Below, in pieces: positions 1-11,800 of a DNA stretch of 64,000 nt. The notes beneath the pieces are model-generated. The model made no database searches, had not been told where the DNA came from, and saw only the letters and a program-made list of their open reading frames with translations. Numbering within the stretch: position 1 is the first letter of the stretch; each line of letters begins with the position of its first letter. Position numbers and translations under genes: made by a program. The DNA is from Paraconiothyrium sp. Pb-2020. Its lineage: Eukaryota > Ascomycota > Dothideomycetes > Pleosporales > Didymosphaeriaceae. Where the stretch lies: NCBI GenBank assembly GCA_022419385.1, contig JAJUBI010000005.1:620001-684000 (forward strand), given 5' to 3'.

Positions 1-269
1 TAGGCGCATATGCAGTGAGCGGGCCTTGGGATGTTGTATGTCGATCATTCTCGCAATTGCATATTGCGGCAACATAAGCACATAGATCTAGAAGGTGTAA
101 GTTTCATGTACGCATACTCAAATCGATATGCAAGGTCACGGACAAGAAAGCCAAGCCCGCAGTGTGCTGCAGCTAACTGGAAGGTGCTGCGGAATGTCCC
201 TTCCTGACGAGGGAGTGTTGTTGTATTGCGCCAAGAGTGAGCTTGTGACGCTTGTACAAGCGGAGGGTA

Positions 270-1442
270 ATCATGTCATATAGAGTTCGTCGGGAGGGAG
301 ACTTGGCTCGGGCTGTACCACGCTGTGATCCTCTTGGCGTACTCTATCCGTTTTGACTGACATCGAAGATTTCGGGCAATTGATGCAAAACCGATCTGCG
401 GACACCGTCTCGACTCTCCTTTCATAGAGACGCTCTTTTACCAAGTCCATCGGCACTTTCATGTCAATTATCCGGAATAGGCTCCTACTGTCGTTTTCGA
501 GCAGTATGTTTGACTCTCTCAGATCATGGGTAAGCCTACATGTCCCATTCGACGTGAGAGGCAACGCAAGTCCCAGCGCCAATTTTCATGGTATCGCCTT
601 ACGTGTACTGTCTCATGTCTGTCGAGACACTCAACCGGCTAGTGGCGATTCGTGCGCACATGTGTTGTCCGCGCCAAGGAACGGACGTTTCGTGCTATGT
701 TTCTACCAGACGATCGGACCTCCGCGAGACGCTGGTATTCAAGCACGGATACTTAGGCAGAGTTCTTGTTGGTACATGTTGCAATCTCTCTGCATGCTCA
801 TCTGCTCCAGAATGGTTACAGTTGGTGCCAAGCGCGGAATTCAAACGCTGAGCTTGCCAAGGATTCCGTCGCGGCGTGCGCGCCTGCCAAGGGCGGTGCA
901 ATGGAGGCTGCATCCAGATGGGGAATTTACAGTTCATCAAGGGTAATTGCCAAGCGGATGCTGGTCCTTCGTGACCATTTCTGTACACCATCGGAACAAT
1001 TAGGAAGGCGGCTTTGCATTGTAGACGATCGCGATTTGGCGAAAAGGCTGACGTGCAGACTGGGCGGCGCATCACTGAGATCTCCCGCCTTGGGCGTGGT
1101 GTTGATGGAAGATCTGCAAGATTTCCAGAAGGCATGTATGTTCGAGATCCGGCATGGCGCCGAGGCGCCGAGACGCCAAGAATTGATGCATACATATCTC
1201 TTGTCGAATGTCGCACGTCAACAGGACGAAGGGAAGCCTCGTCTTGGTACTGCAGCCAAGTGGTCGTGAAGATCGTTGAAGTCTATGTACTCGCGGGTTA
1301 GATTGAGGTCGAAGGGGAGCTCGGGAGACGCATCGATGCACATCAGGAGGCTCCACACAGTCTGAGTCCACGAGTAGAAAGAGCTCACGTGCTTCGTTCG
1401 GACCGATGAACCCCCACGAGGGCTGAGGATGCAATTATTCAT
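270..1442 (-). pseudogene. decayed kinase/phosphotransferase-like relic
   Basis: Read on the minus strand, several overlapping frames each hold a conserved-looking piece, but no frame is open throughout. Near 500-560 there is a catalytic-loop-like string (HDLRESNILLEN followed by IIDM), resembling the HxDLxxxNILL loop of protein kinases and aminoglycoside-phosphotransferase folds, although the usual residue between H and D is missing. Near 1220-1440 one frame reads PSWGFIGPNEARELF and the neighbouring frame continues plausibly (WTQTVWSLLMCID, LPFDLNLTREYIDFNDLHDH). That suggests a frameshift around 1385. No intact start or end can be assigned. The family call rests on the loop alone and could be wrong; the rest of 1-2100 shows nothing else I recognise. 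Confidence 0.25.
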
Positions 1443-2099
1443 CGCGATGTGACTTCCCGCCTGAGATAACTTGTCCGCTACTGCAAGTGCGGTGTGTACG
1501 ACTGTGGGGGAAAATATGGGGTGCGTAACAGTGGACCACTAGGATGCGGGAGTCGTGTTTTGAGAGCCGCACGGTAAGACTCACCGCCATAACGAGTGTC
1601 CACTCACGCGACCACAGAGAGCGTTATTTGATGCTACGAACAAAGCTGACCAGTCAGACATTGATCTGCACGACGCAGAAAGTGAAGCTGCAATTGCCAG
1701 AGATCCAAGATCGGCCTGCATGGGAGCGTCTGAAGAACTACAGGAGCGATGCAAGAGGTCACAAGCTCCATACGCATTTCAAGAGCGGTCAAAGTTAGTT
1801 TGCTCCATTGTGGGGGTGAAGAAGCACTCGGGAGCAAGGAGACACTGGACACAGCCCGAGCAGCTTGAGTCGGATCTTGGAGCCAGTCACCGGGCTCGGA
1901 TGAGGTTGTTGTATTGGTTCCGATAAATGAAGTCGACGACCATCGAATGGTATTAGACTCTTTGCGGGGTTTCCGTGGGGTTGGGCGCTGTTGTACAACC
2001 GCATATAGCCAGGGCACGGCCATGGGTGGATGAGCTGCAGCAAGGTGCAATCGGTCGGGAAGCCTAGGCGTCTTCTCGGGTGTTAATATAACAAACATG

Positions 2100-3456
2100 C
2101 GGTACTGTAGTTGCGATGGACGATGACGATTGAAGGAGGAGAAGCCTGTTCACGGAGACGGACACCAGTGCACCCCCACGTGAGTGCTTCGGCTCGCTTC
2201 TCGCGGCTGGCAAAGAGCGAGGACTTGCGTTCGGCGACAATGCTCTCCTGGAATGCGTCAGATGGATGAGGTTAGGTTTGAGCCAGAAGCGGACGCAAAG
2301 ATTGCCTTTGTCGGCAGCGTGCGGTGTAGGATCGATGCTCCCACGCACAGCGCAGCGCACCAAGAGGGCTGGTTGGAGCGGAGACGTGGTATGCCGCTGA
2401 AGCTTTTGTGCAAGGGCGCGTTTAATAGGAGTAGGAAAAATGCCGCACGCACGTCCACCGCGGACATGATCAGCGCAGCGGCTCAAAATAGAGGGCGGCC
2501 AGTCGCGTATCGACAGGTAGGTGGTTAGCAGGTCGCAGGGTCGCATCGCAGCACGGACGCGGTGCCCGTGCGAGGCGGGGAGAGTGTGAGCGTCCAAGTG
2601 AACGTCTGGAGACGGTTTCGAGACGGTGACAGCGCGCTGCGGGCGGGAGGTAGACGGCATGTGCGACATCGTACTACGGGAGGCCGGCCGAGGGCGACGG
2701 GGTGCCTGAAGGGGGCAGCACGGTTGCGCAAGAGAGCGTTCGGTGGATGTGCAGTGTAAGAGGGCGCGACTGGGTCCTGGTGTGGGGTGGAACGCCCGCT
2801 CGGCACAGGCGCATGCAGGGCCAGCACGTTAAATTGACATGGTTCTGCTGGTGCTGGTTAGCTGCGTAGGGTGGAAATCGAGGCCGCGAGTTTCCTCCTT
2901 AAGCGCCGCGCTTCCTCGTCTTGGGCCAGCATCGCGAGCCGCCTCAGTCTCCAGTGCGTCTGTTGAGAACGGCCTCGGTCGCGCCTGCATTGTTCGCTGA
3001 GCCAGCCTGGGCCGCGCCTTCTTCAATCGCGTCTGCCGACATCCGACCCTCTCACGCTGCTTATTACATCACCGCCGCATTGCATTGGTAGAAGTACCTC
3101 ATCTTTCCTCGACATCTGCACCGAACTCTGGGACCTTCCGCCCGGCCCGATTCTTCTTCTCTTCTTCACTATCCACTCCAGCATCCCGCTCCCCAACTCT
3201 TACACATCGGATGGCTCTTTCAGGGCGACCCGCATGCAACACAGCGTCCCGCACCTTTCCCTCCCTCCACCCCTACGCCTGCTCCTGTCTCGCAACGTAC
3301 CACCAGCCCAGCTCCCTCCAGAGGGCTTAGTCGTATCTCCCCGCCACGAGGCTCGCTGGTTCCTTGCAGCTTGCACGCACACCTGAACTAGCGACCTCGC
3401 ACGGCGTTTGTCGATCCCCACTGCCGACTTGATCACTCACCGCCCGGGAGACCGCC
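2100..3456 (+). other. intergenic region and kinase 5' leader
   Basis: No open frame here looks like a real protein. From about 3085 to 3330 the plus strand is pyrimidine-rich (runs of CTTCTTCTCTTCTTC and CTCCCTCCACCCC type). That is common just upstream of transcription starts in filamentous fungi and fits the promoter and 5' UTR of the kinase that starts at 3457. Confidence 0.35.
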
Positions 3457-5595
3457 ATGCCACTCGTGGCAGTTGCAAACGCTCCACCTCCCCTGGTGAC
3501 GACGCCAACCAACGAGGCGCAATTTCTCCGCAGAGACTCCCGTGTACGGGACTCACCAATTGCGGAAGAAGATGAGTCTACCGCTAGTGAGCCGGGTGAG
3601 CCTCTCACTCCCACCAGCCATAACAGCGACTCCACCCCTTTCACCCATCCATTCTCTGACCCCTTTCGGAACAATGAGACCCCCGATTTCCTGACTTCGG
3701 CTGCCGCCATGGAGGACGGCGACCTGAAACAGTTGCCAGCTGCGACTCCGCGGGCCCCTCGTGTAGCGCCTCCGGTTAGTCGCACCCCATCAAATCTCAA
3801 GGTAGACGCACCGGCAGAGCCGCAATCATCCCCGGCGCCTGAAAAACAAGGCATTGGGAAGCGTGTCGGGTCATTTGTGCGCGGCAAGCTCCATCGTGCG
3901 GCGTCACACAAGGATGGACCCATTCAACATGAGAAAACCAAGGTTCAACCCAAGGACGCGCCTAAGACTGAAAAAATGATTGTCAAAACTGGCGTAGATG
4001 GCCCAGCAGAAGTCTCCACGCCCGCCGTGGAGATTCCACGGAGCGGTCGCAGGTTCAGCTCGTTCTCGCTCTCTGGACGCAACACGCCCAAGTCTTCACA
4101 TTCCATTTCTGGTCCACCGTCGCCTGGTTCGCCCAACAGCACCATCTCGCACGGGCAAAGCCAGAGCAATTTGCGACCAAGTCACAAACACTCGGCATCA
4201 TCGACTGCCATCTCCAACATGACTAAAGAGAAGGCTCCGGGGGTTAAGTGGGCTGGCAATAGCGGAAGAGGCGGAAAGAAGCATACGTGGACTCGGAGAC
4301 GTTCAGCAAGCACAGAACAAGTTGCCAAAGTTGATTTCGACGATGAAGAGACGACCGCCGCTTTGATGGCAACTTATTCCAAGCCAGCCAATCGGGGAGT
4401 GGGAGTCAAAGCTCGCCGTCTAAGCTTGAGCCTGCCTGATGAGTTCGTCGTTGACTCGTGCGAGCTAGACAAGGAATTCAAAAGCTCTAGTCTGATGCCT
4501 GGCAAGAGAGGGAAGATTTTGGGCAAGGGAGCTACATCGGAGGTCCGCATTATGGCTCGAAGAGGCTTTGGGGGTGAAGATTTGGTTGCCGTCAAAGAGT
4601 TCCGCCCGCGCGACAAGGACGAGACCGAAAGTGACTACATCGACAAGATCAAGTCCGAATACAGCATTGCCAAAAGTCTTCACCATCCGAACATCGTGGA
4701 GACGGTGCGGCTGTGCACGAACCGCGACAGATGGAATCATGTTATGGAGTACTGCGCATACGGTGAGCTCTTCTCGCTAGTAGAGCGCAAACTCTTCGCA
4801 GGCGGTACCGAGGGATACTACTCCCCGGAAGATCGTCTATGCTTCTTCAAGCAACTGCTGCGGGGCGTCGACTATCTACACAGTCACGGCATCGCGCATC
4901 GCGATATCAAGCTGGAAAATTTGCTGCTCAACAAGGAGGGCCATCTAAAGATCTCTGACTTCGGTGTTGCGGAGGTTTTTTGCGGCGAGCACCCTGGTTT
5001 ACGCCGTGCAGGTGGCGAATGCGGAAAGAACATGGGTGAGGTCCGGCTTTCTGATCCTGGGATTTGCGGAAGTCTTCCTTATATCGCACCTGAGGTTCTC
5101 GAGAAGAAAGGCCCATACGATCCACGACCACTGGATATATGGTCATGCGCTATCGTTTATCTTACCATGACCTTTGGAGGTTGCCCGTGGCAAGCAGCCA
5201 AGCCAGATTTCCCGTACTACGCCAGGTACAAGAAAGGATGGGATGAATGGCTACCAAACCATCCCCACGAAGACATCACCCCGGACAATCATCCCAAATG
5301 CGGCAAACTTTTCAGTCTTATCAACCCCCCGCCACTCAAGCGTATGATGCTGAAGATGCTCCACCCGAATCCGGACAAGCGAATAACCATTCGCGAAATC
5401 CTCGATACGCCCGTGATCAAGAACATAGCATGTTGTTGTCCCGAGAGCTACGAGGACCCCAAGTACGTCATCGACGCTTCCAAGAGTAGAAGGGCCGCGC
5501 CTCCGCCGAAGAAGTACCTCCACCACCATATCCCGCCCAAGCCTGAACACAAGATCGCCAAGGCTTTCGCCCATCGGTTCGACATGGGTGAATGA
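3457..5595 (+). CDS. HAL-type (Sat4/Hal4-like) serine/threonine protein kinase
   Basis: Single exon, 712 residues. The first ~340 residues are Ser/Pro-rich and disordered, with many potential phosphosites. The kinase domain follows at ~350-660: glycine loop GKGATSEV (~356), catalytic lysine in VAVKEF (K380), HRDIKLEN (H481-D483), DFG (D501) and APE (544-546). The stretch after the APE motif (YDPRPLDIWSCAIVYLTM, then GGCPWQAAK) is typical of the fungal HAL/NPR-like kinases. In yeast, Sat4/Hal4 and Hal5 stabilise potassium and nutrient transporters at the plasma membrane. All catalytic residues are present, so it should be active. The ATG at 3457 is the first in frame after the pyrimidine-rich leader. 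Subfamily assignment is from motif resemblance; the exact orthologue is not proven. Confidence 0.9.
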   Translation: MPLVAVANAPPPLVTTPTNEAQFLRRDSRVRDSPIAEEDESTASEPGEPLTPTSHNSDSTPFTHPFSDPFRNNETPDFLTSAAAMEDGDLKQLPAATPRAPRVAPPVSRTPSNLKVDAPAEPQSSPAPEKQGIGKRVGSFVRGKLHRAASHKDGPIQHEKTKVQPKDAPKTEKMIVKTGVDGPAEVSTPAVEIPRSGRRFSSFSLSGRNTPKSSHSISGPPSPGSPNSTISHGQSQSNLRPSHKHSASSTAISNMTKEKAPGVKWAGNSGRGGKKHTWTRRRSASTEQVAKVDFDDEETTAALMATYSKPANRGVGVKARRLSLSLPDEFVVDSCELDKEFKSSSLMPGKRGKILGKGATSEVRIMARRGFGGEDLVAVKEFRPRDKDETESDYIDKIKSEYSIAKSLHHPNIVETVRLCTNRDRWNHVMEYCAYGELFSLVERKLFAGGTEGYYSPEDRLCFFKQLLRGVDYLHSHGIAHRDIKLENLLLNKEGHLKISDFGVAEVFCGEHPGLRRAGGECGKNMGEVRLSDPGICGSLPYIAPEVLEKKGPYDPRPLDIWSCAIVYLTMTFGGCPWQAAKPDFPYYARYKKGWDEWLPNHPHEDITPDNHPKCGKLFSLINPPPLKRMMLKMLHPNPDKRITIREILDTPVIKNIACCCPESYEDPKYVIDASKSRRAAPPPKKYLHHHIPPKPEHKIAKAFAHRFDMGE

Positions 5596-7372
5596 AAATT
5601 GTGATTGTCATTTTGTTGGGTTGGCCTTATCTTGTATCAGCATGTCAGGCGTTCCGGTCATGATGGTTTTGACCAATCTGCTCATAGCGAAGAGCATGTG
5701 TGACTATACGACCATACACCCACCGGAAAACGAAGTGGGCTTGGATATTCTTGCTACGATATGATTTTAGTATTTCTGAGGAAGGTGTATGTAATATGCG
5801 ACGGAACTGGGTGTATGATGGAGGTTCAGTTTCCATTCCTACGTGGTTCTCTATCCAATGGACATTCCATTCATGCGTATCTTCATATCAATGTGTATCT
5901 ACATCCCTCTCCAATCCCTCGTCCTTTGACTACCGTGCTCACGATACAAACACGTTCAATCCGGGACTCCTCCCATTGGCGCCCAGCCCTCGCCTTGCGC
6001 AATCGCAATCGCTCGCAGCCGCCCGCTCGTTGGGAGAACTAGCCGCTAGCGCTCCCACCCTCGCAAGCCCATCTCTTCTCATCAGCCCTGCTCTCCCCAT
6101 CACGGCCTTATGCACGGCTACCCATCCCACCCTCAGCCCTCTCGCGCAGCACGACCGTCCGCACCCGACCGTCCGCTGCCCGACTCACCGCATCCCGCCC
6201 CCAAACACAGTAAACGCGCACGACATACGCCCGATGCGCCCGCCATGCAGCTAAAACACCAGCTAGCTTGCCCCGCCTAGTGTATGTAGCCCCTCTGCAC
6301 CCTGAATAGATACGGAGGTGGGTGGGCTGATACCCAGGCGCCAGAACAGACGGAAGATACCAAGGCGAATAAGGCCTTCTACGGTCGTTCTACACATGCC
6401 AATTGCTGGGCGCGCAGGTGTTTCGTCTGGTTGGCGTGGATTACGCAACGGTGCAGGAGGGAGGCGCTAGGAGGCGAAGATGGGGCAAGGGTGTAGGCCT
6501 ACGTAGAAGAGGGTTTGGGGTTGAAGTGGGCGGTTGCGGGTTACCTAAGATGGCTGGCCTTAGGCTGCGCTGGGCTGAGTGGGGGGTGCGTGGTGGTGAT
6601 CGGTGTAGAGACGGATGGTCACGGGATGAGATGAGATGGGCGGGTGCGGGTGCTTGCTTGCGTGTGGTGAGCGTCTACGACATCTGGGTTGCTATGCTTA
6701 CAAGCTGTGCGTTGATTGTGGCTTGCGTCGTCTCCTGGGTATGAGAACACCATGGCGACGAGGTAATATCATTCGTCCGATGCATTCCGTAGGCTGGTCT
6801 GATCTACGGCGTTGAGGCTCGCTAGCGAAGTGTAGAAGGGCTGTCGTTCTATTATCTAGGGGCGCTGCAGCTTGAGCCACATGGCGTGTAGGCAGGAGTG
6901 GCATGAGGGTCCGCAGGTTTATGCACATGTAGCTGCAGTCCCGGGACGCGTGCTGTAGATGAGAGATTTGAAGATGATGGCGTGGATGGTGAAGGGAGAA
7001 GTGGTGATAGGTGATAGGTTGGAGTGTGACTGCGGCCAAAAGAGGGAAGCTAAGCTTCTACGTTATAGATAGTGTAAGATGGTGGAGAAGAAGGAACGAT
7101 ATAGGGGTGTACAAGGCCAGGCTATGGACCATCTCATTGTGCCTGGCTTCTTGAGATGTGTCGCTGCCTGTTTGAAGCTACTGTTGGGTTTGATTCATAG
7201 AGGCTTTATTTAGCAAAGGGTGATCTCATAGGCGTGAGATTCGACACAATGGGATTGGTAGGAGTTCGGGATATCATGGATTAGTCACCTCTCAAAAGTT
7301 CTTGTGAACCCAACCCTTTTATTCATATGTACAGTTTGAAAAACTCATGCCTGGTCACTCCCTACTCGCAGC
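5596..7372. other. intergenic, no supported gene
   Basis: About 1.8 kb between the kinase stop and the end of the spherulin-4 gene. Open frames exist (for example 5700-6254 on +) but they are low-complexity, driven by base composition, and show no family resemblance. The plus strand is C-rich at about 5880-6260 and G-rich at about 6400-6670, so the strand skew switches. I see no tRNA or repeat. Confidence 0.4.
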
Positions 7373-8177
7373 CTATGCCGCCGCCATGGCAGCGATAAAC
7401 GTCTCCCACGTCGAACCAAACGACTTGTAAGGATCGCTCGCAGTGTCGGTGACGTACACATACGAAGCATTGGCCCTCAACTGCGTCGTGATACTAGCCA
7501 CATCACCCGCAGGCGCGCCAAACACAATGTAAGCAGTATGATCGCGGTCATAAGGGTTTCCAGCGATCCATTCCTGCGACTCAGCGCTTTGGTACTGCTC
7601 CCACGTGCTCTCGAACGAAAGCGAGATGTCGACGTTGGGTGTGAGGAAGTTGGGGCGGGTGCCGGGGTTAATAATGGTCTTCTTACAAGTTAGTATTGAT
7701 CGCTGCTTTACATCAGGTATGTGGTATGTTGCTCACGGTTCTGGGGCTCTCGAAGCCATCCGCGGCTTTGGTTTGGTTGACAGCTTCCTCCAGGAGAAGC
7801 TCTACACTGTCGCTGTAGACGTTGCTTACGTCGTCGAAGAATATACCCGAAAGACCGACGCTGGCATCGCTGGCGTATTTGGAGATATCGTTGCCGATCT
7901 GTTCGATGGTGTAAGGACCGCCGGGGACATTGACTTGCGCGGTGTCGACGTAGCCGACGGTCTGGATGTTCGACAGTGCGTTTAGCTGGGCGATGGCAGC
8001 TGCGTAGTCGGCATTGGGCCAGTCATCACCGGGGCCACTGTTGGGGTTGACGATGACGGTGAATTGGAGCGACGGATTTGCTGCGGCACTGTCGAGAACA
8101 GGCTGCCAGGTATTTTCTCCAGATGGGCCCTTCGGCCAGATGTATAGGGGTAGGAGAACTGCGGCGGCGGCGACCAT
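7373..8177 (-). CDS. spherulation-specific family 4 (spherulin-4) protein
   Basis: Two exons. Exon 1 is 8177-7737 (147 codons). The intron starts GTGAGC at 7736 and has a TACTAAC branch site just before the acceptor. Exon 2 begins at 7678 (AG at 7679) or 7681 (AG at 7682), both in frame, and ends at the TAG at 7375-7373. The product is about 248-249 residues. Recognisable family features are the N-terminal LLPLYIWP strand, VIVNPNSGPG, GYVDT, GIFFDDVS and, in exon 2, TIINPGT. These fit a TIM-barrel-like fold. There is no clear signal peptide, so it may be cytosolic. The enzymatic role of this family is not established. It lies upstream of nothing obviously related; the ABC transporter ends 675 bp beyond its start. 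Confidence 0.85.
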
Positions 8178-8851
8178 ATTTTCAATTGTAGTGGAAGTCT
8201 CGAGGTACAGATGGATTGGTAATTTTGGGAGTAGGGCTCCACCGGGTATGATGGTCGTTCGTAGGATATGTAGTCAAGTAAACAAATCCATGGAGTCCGG
8301 TCCTTCTTACTAAAAAAGATCCTATTTGAGAAAAAGGACGTGGGGCTAAGATTTGGATGTCATGTTTCAAACCGAATCCACGGATTTGAAACGAGGCGGA
8401 GCACCAAGCCCCATTAGGCAATTTTGTAAATCTCCGACTGTAACACCAGCGAAGGTGGCACGGCGAGGTCTCACCGAAACCACGCAGTCTTCGTTACGAA
8501 GTCAGTAGAACGATAGGCAAAGTTTTTCAATGGTGACCGATTCTAGTTGCACCGGACCGTCATACGAGTCAACAATACGTAGTGGTCAACGAGAAGATTC
8601 TAGAGTGACGAAGTTGTGGGTAGCTTCTCGCTCGAGATCATGTGCTTTCTACCTATACTCGCCGGGGCGTTCTATTACTCGGTGTGTGCATGTTTAAAAC
8701 TAAGGGCAGTGATGCGAACCCGGGGTTTGGCTTGTTAAGGCCTCCCGTCCATCCTTCGGGCAAGTTAGCGCCCACTGAACATGCCAATCTCCGCCCTCAA
8801 TGTACATTCAAGTGACAGACCATATTGTGGAGTAACGCACTCTTACCACAA
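8178..8851. other. intergenic, promoter of the spherulin-4 gene
   Basis: Between two minus-strand genes. It should hold the spherulin-4 promoter and the 3' UTR of the ABC transporter. No gene, repeat or RNA recognised. Confidence 0.35.
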
Positions 8852-11800
8852 CTATGCTTGTTCCCCCCTTCTCTTATTGCCAGCTCTCACCAAGTCTCCA
8901 AATTTACTTCCCCGTGTTGTAGACAACTCGACCGGCTTCCCCACTTCGACGATCTCACCTTTGTCCATCACGATAACCCTGTCAAAGCCCATGATCATGT
9001 CGAGTCGGTGACTGACCGCGATGACCGTGTAATTAGTGAATTCCCTCTCGATGATTTCCTGCATGACGATCTCGGTCTCGCGATCCACACTGGAGCTCAC
9101 TTCGTCCAGCAGCAGGATACCTTGATCAGTGGCCCCATCTAAACTGCTAGCCCGAATGCGGCGACGAAGCAGTGCGCGTCCAACGGAAAAGAGCTGCCGC
9201 TGCCCCGCACTGAATGTCCCTGCGGTCATGCCAGCATTCAAGCCACCACGCTCTTCGACGAATGTCCAAAGTCCGATGGCAATGAGGACTGCTTTGCAAT
9301 CCTCGGGCGTGGAAGCTTCGTAAGGATCCAGGTTGGACTGAAATGTGGTACCATCGGGTAAGAAAACAGCCTCTTGAGGCACCGCAATGAGACGTTGTCG
9401 TAGAGAAGCTCGATTGATGCGAGAGAGCGGCGTATCGTCGATGATGACCTCTTGAGTATCCGAAGGGAGAGGGTCGAGTAGCTTAAGAAGCAGAGCAACA
9501 AGACTTGATTTGCCACTGCCTGTACGTCCACAGATGGCAATCTTTTCTCCAGACTCAATCTTCAAGTTGATGTTTCGCAGCGCTAGGTTAGGATTCTCTT
9601 CATCCGCACTGTCAAGTGATTAGTTGCATTCGTCACCAACAGTAAAGATTGAACTTACTCGTAGGCAGCAGAAACACCCTTTATCTCCACGGCACCAGTA
9701 CGAGGCCACTGTTCCGATGGAATGACATCCTCATGCTCGTCTTTGTCCTCTGGTTTGACGGTCTCATTGAAGGTTCTCAATCTGGCGATAGCCCCTAGGG
9801 AGGTTTCCAGCCTGGTATAATGTAAGACTATTCCTGCAAGGTTCTCACCGAGGGTGATTAGACTATATAGCGAGGCACCGGCAAAAGCAGACTGCGCATG
9901 GAACTGGAGCGATAGTACCACGAGAACGACGGCTACCGCCATGACTACTAATCCAAGAACGAGATTTAGCCATTCTTGTATCATCTGGAGAAGGTACGCT
10001 GGCCGTTGGCTCGTGTTTAACAATTGCACATTTTTTGCAATGCCGTTCGGCATGAAGCCTAGAAGTAAAGTTGGCAAAAGGACTCGTAAGGCTCGGATGC
10101 CGCCATAAATCTCGTATGATACGCCAAGTGAGCAAGTTTGTGACAAATACGTACCGAAGGCCCTCAGAGTTGTGACACCCTTGACAGTGTCAAGGAAATG
10201 TGTGCTGAAACCCAGAAGTTAGTAGAAGACCTAGGACCGTTATAGTCGGGCAACTTACTACAAGGGACTCTTGGTCTCGAGGTCCAGCAGTCTAAGCTGC
10301 CTCGAAGTCCGGAGATAGAACTTTCCAACAACATACATGATTGCGCCGAGGAATGGATAAGCTATCGCAAGCCAAAGAGATGAAGTAAGCATGACAGCCA
10401 TCTGTCCGAGTGATTGAAACACCTAGTGATCGAACGTTAGCCAGTCCCTCATCAATCTAAGTACATATCACTGCGGCAGACTCACTGAGAACGAGATGTT
10501 TAAGGCAGATTCAGGTAGCTCCGTGTCGATAAGATTCAGGTCTTGCGAAAACAGGTTTGTGATGATGCCGGTATCTGTTCTTGTGAAGAAGCGAAGCGGT
10601 GCTCTCATTAGGGTTCGTAGCGCGTCCTGGTGAAGACTGGCTCCTGCTCGCTTGATGCCGAACACCCAAAGCGTTATGGCAAGCAAAAGGAGCGACAACA
10701 AGGCGCAGACCTGAAGTAACCCATATAAGCCGGCATAATAAGTATGAGAATGCTTCGGATGCTCCGAGTGCGCGTCCTTTGTCCAATATGTGAGCCCTGC
10801 AGTGGTTTTTAGTTGGCGTAATTCTTGGCCGGTGACTCAAATGTTACATATTCCGTTCTTGAAAAGTGGTGGGAATTCCTAGTAGGGAGAATGGTCACTT
10901 ACAGATAGTTGGGAAATTGGTGAAGAATCCCCAAGAGGCGGCGAATAGTAAGGCAAAGCCAGCTACGTGCAACCCCATGCTCTTGATGTAGATTTTGTAT
11001 ACAGTCTTGTCGCCGACTTGCCGTTTCATGTCATTGTCTGCCTCTTGAATGTTCTTATTAGCAAGAGGGTTCAGTAGTGGAGTATCCTGACCACAACGGA
11101 TCGAGCTTGGTTCGATATCGTCCATTGAAACGTCGCTACAGGAAGAGCTTTCCAAGTCCAGACCGCGAACATACCCAGAACCGGTCATTAGCTCAGCGTA
11201 GCTGCCTTGCTCGGCGATGGTATTCTTTCCAAGGACAATCACATGATCCGCGTCTGGTAGATGTCGTACACTGTGTGTGCAGAGTATTGCCGTGGCGCCC
11301 CGCCTTCTGATCAGCCCACCTGGCGCGAAGACTTGTCGGAACACTCTAGCTTCAGTGTCTGCATCTAGCCCACTGAAGACGTCATCCAATACCAGCAAGT
11401 CCGACTGTAAGTAAAGCGCTCGAGCCAGTGATACGCGCTGTTTCTGTCCTCCAGATAGGGTGATACCATCAGAGCCTATGTTTGTTTCATCGCCATTTGG
11501 GAATGTCGCGATATCAAAGCCAAGTGAAGTAGCATCGATTACTTCAGTATATCTCTTCTGATCAAATGTAGAATAGCCCACGATGTTGTCTTTCAGCGAT
11601 CCGTTTGAGAGGAAAGCTCCTTGCTCGCAAAATCCAATGTGCGAAAGCCTGGTGTGTGATATAACACTACCAGTTGCAAAGGGTATCTCTCCAAGTACTG
11701 CTTTGCAGAACGTACTCTTACCGCAACCAACTGGGCCAACAACAATGGTAAGGGAAGCGTTGGGTATCTCCGCGTTCACGTCTCGCAAAACGAAGTCTTC

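Noticed and set aside
5700..6254. A 184-codon plus-strand frame after the kinase gene
   Set aside because: Low-complexity Pro/Ser/Leu/His content driven by C-rich DNA, no domain, no splice structure and no support from neighbours.
10058..10154. Reading through this segment of the ABC transporter as coding
   Set aside because: It is open in frame, but the encoded insert does not fit the TMD2 alignment. GTACGT and TTCTAG give an intron that restores RAFGF...LLNTSQRPAYLL.
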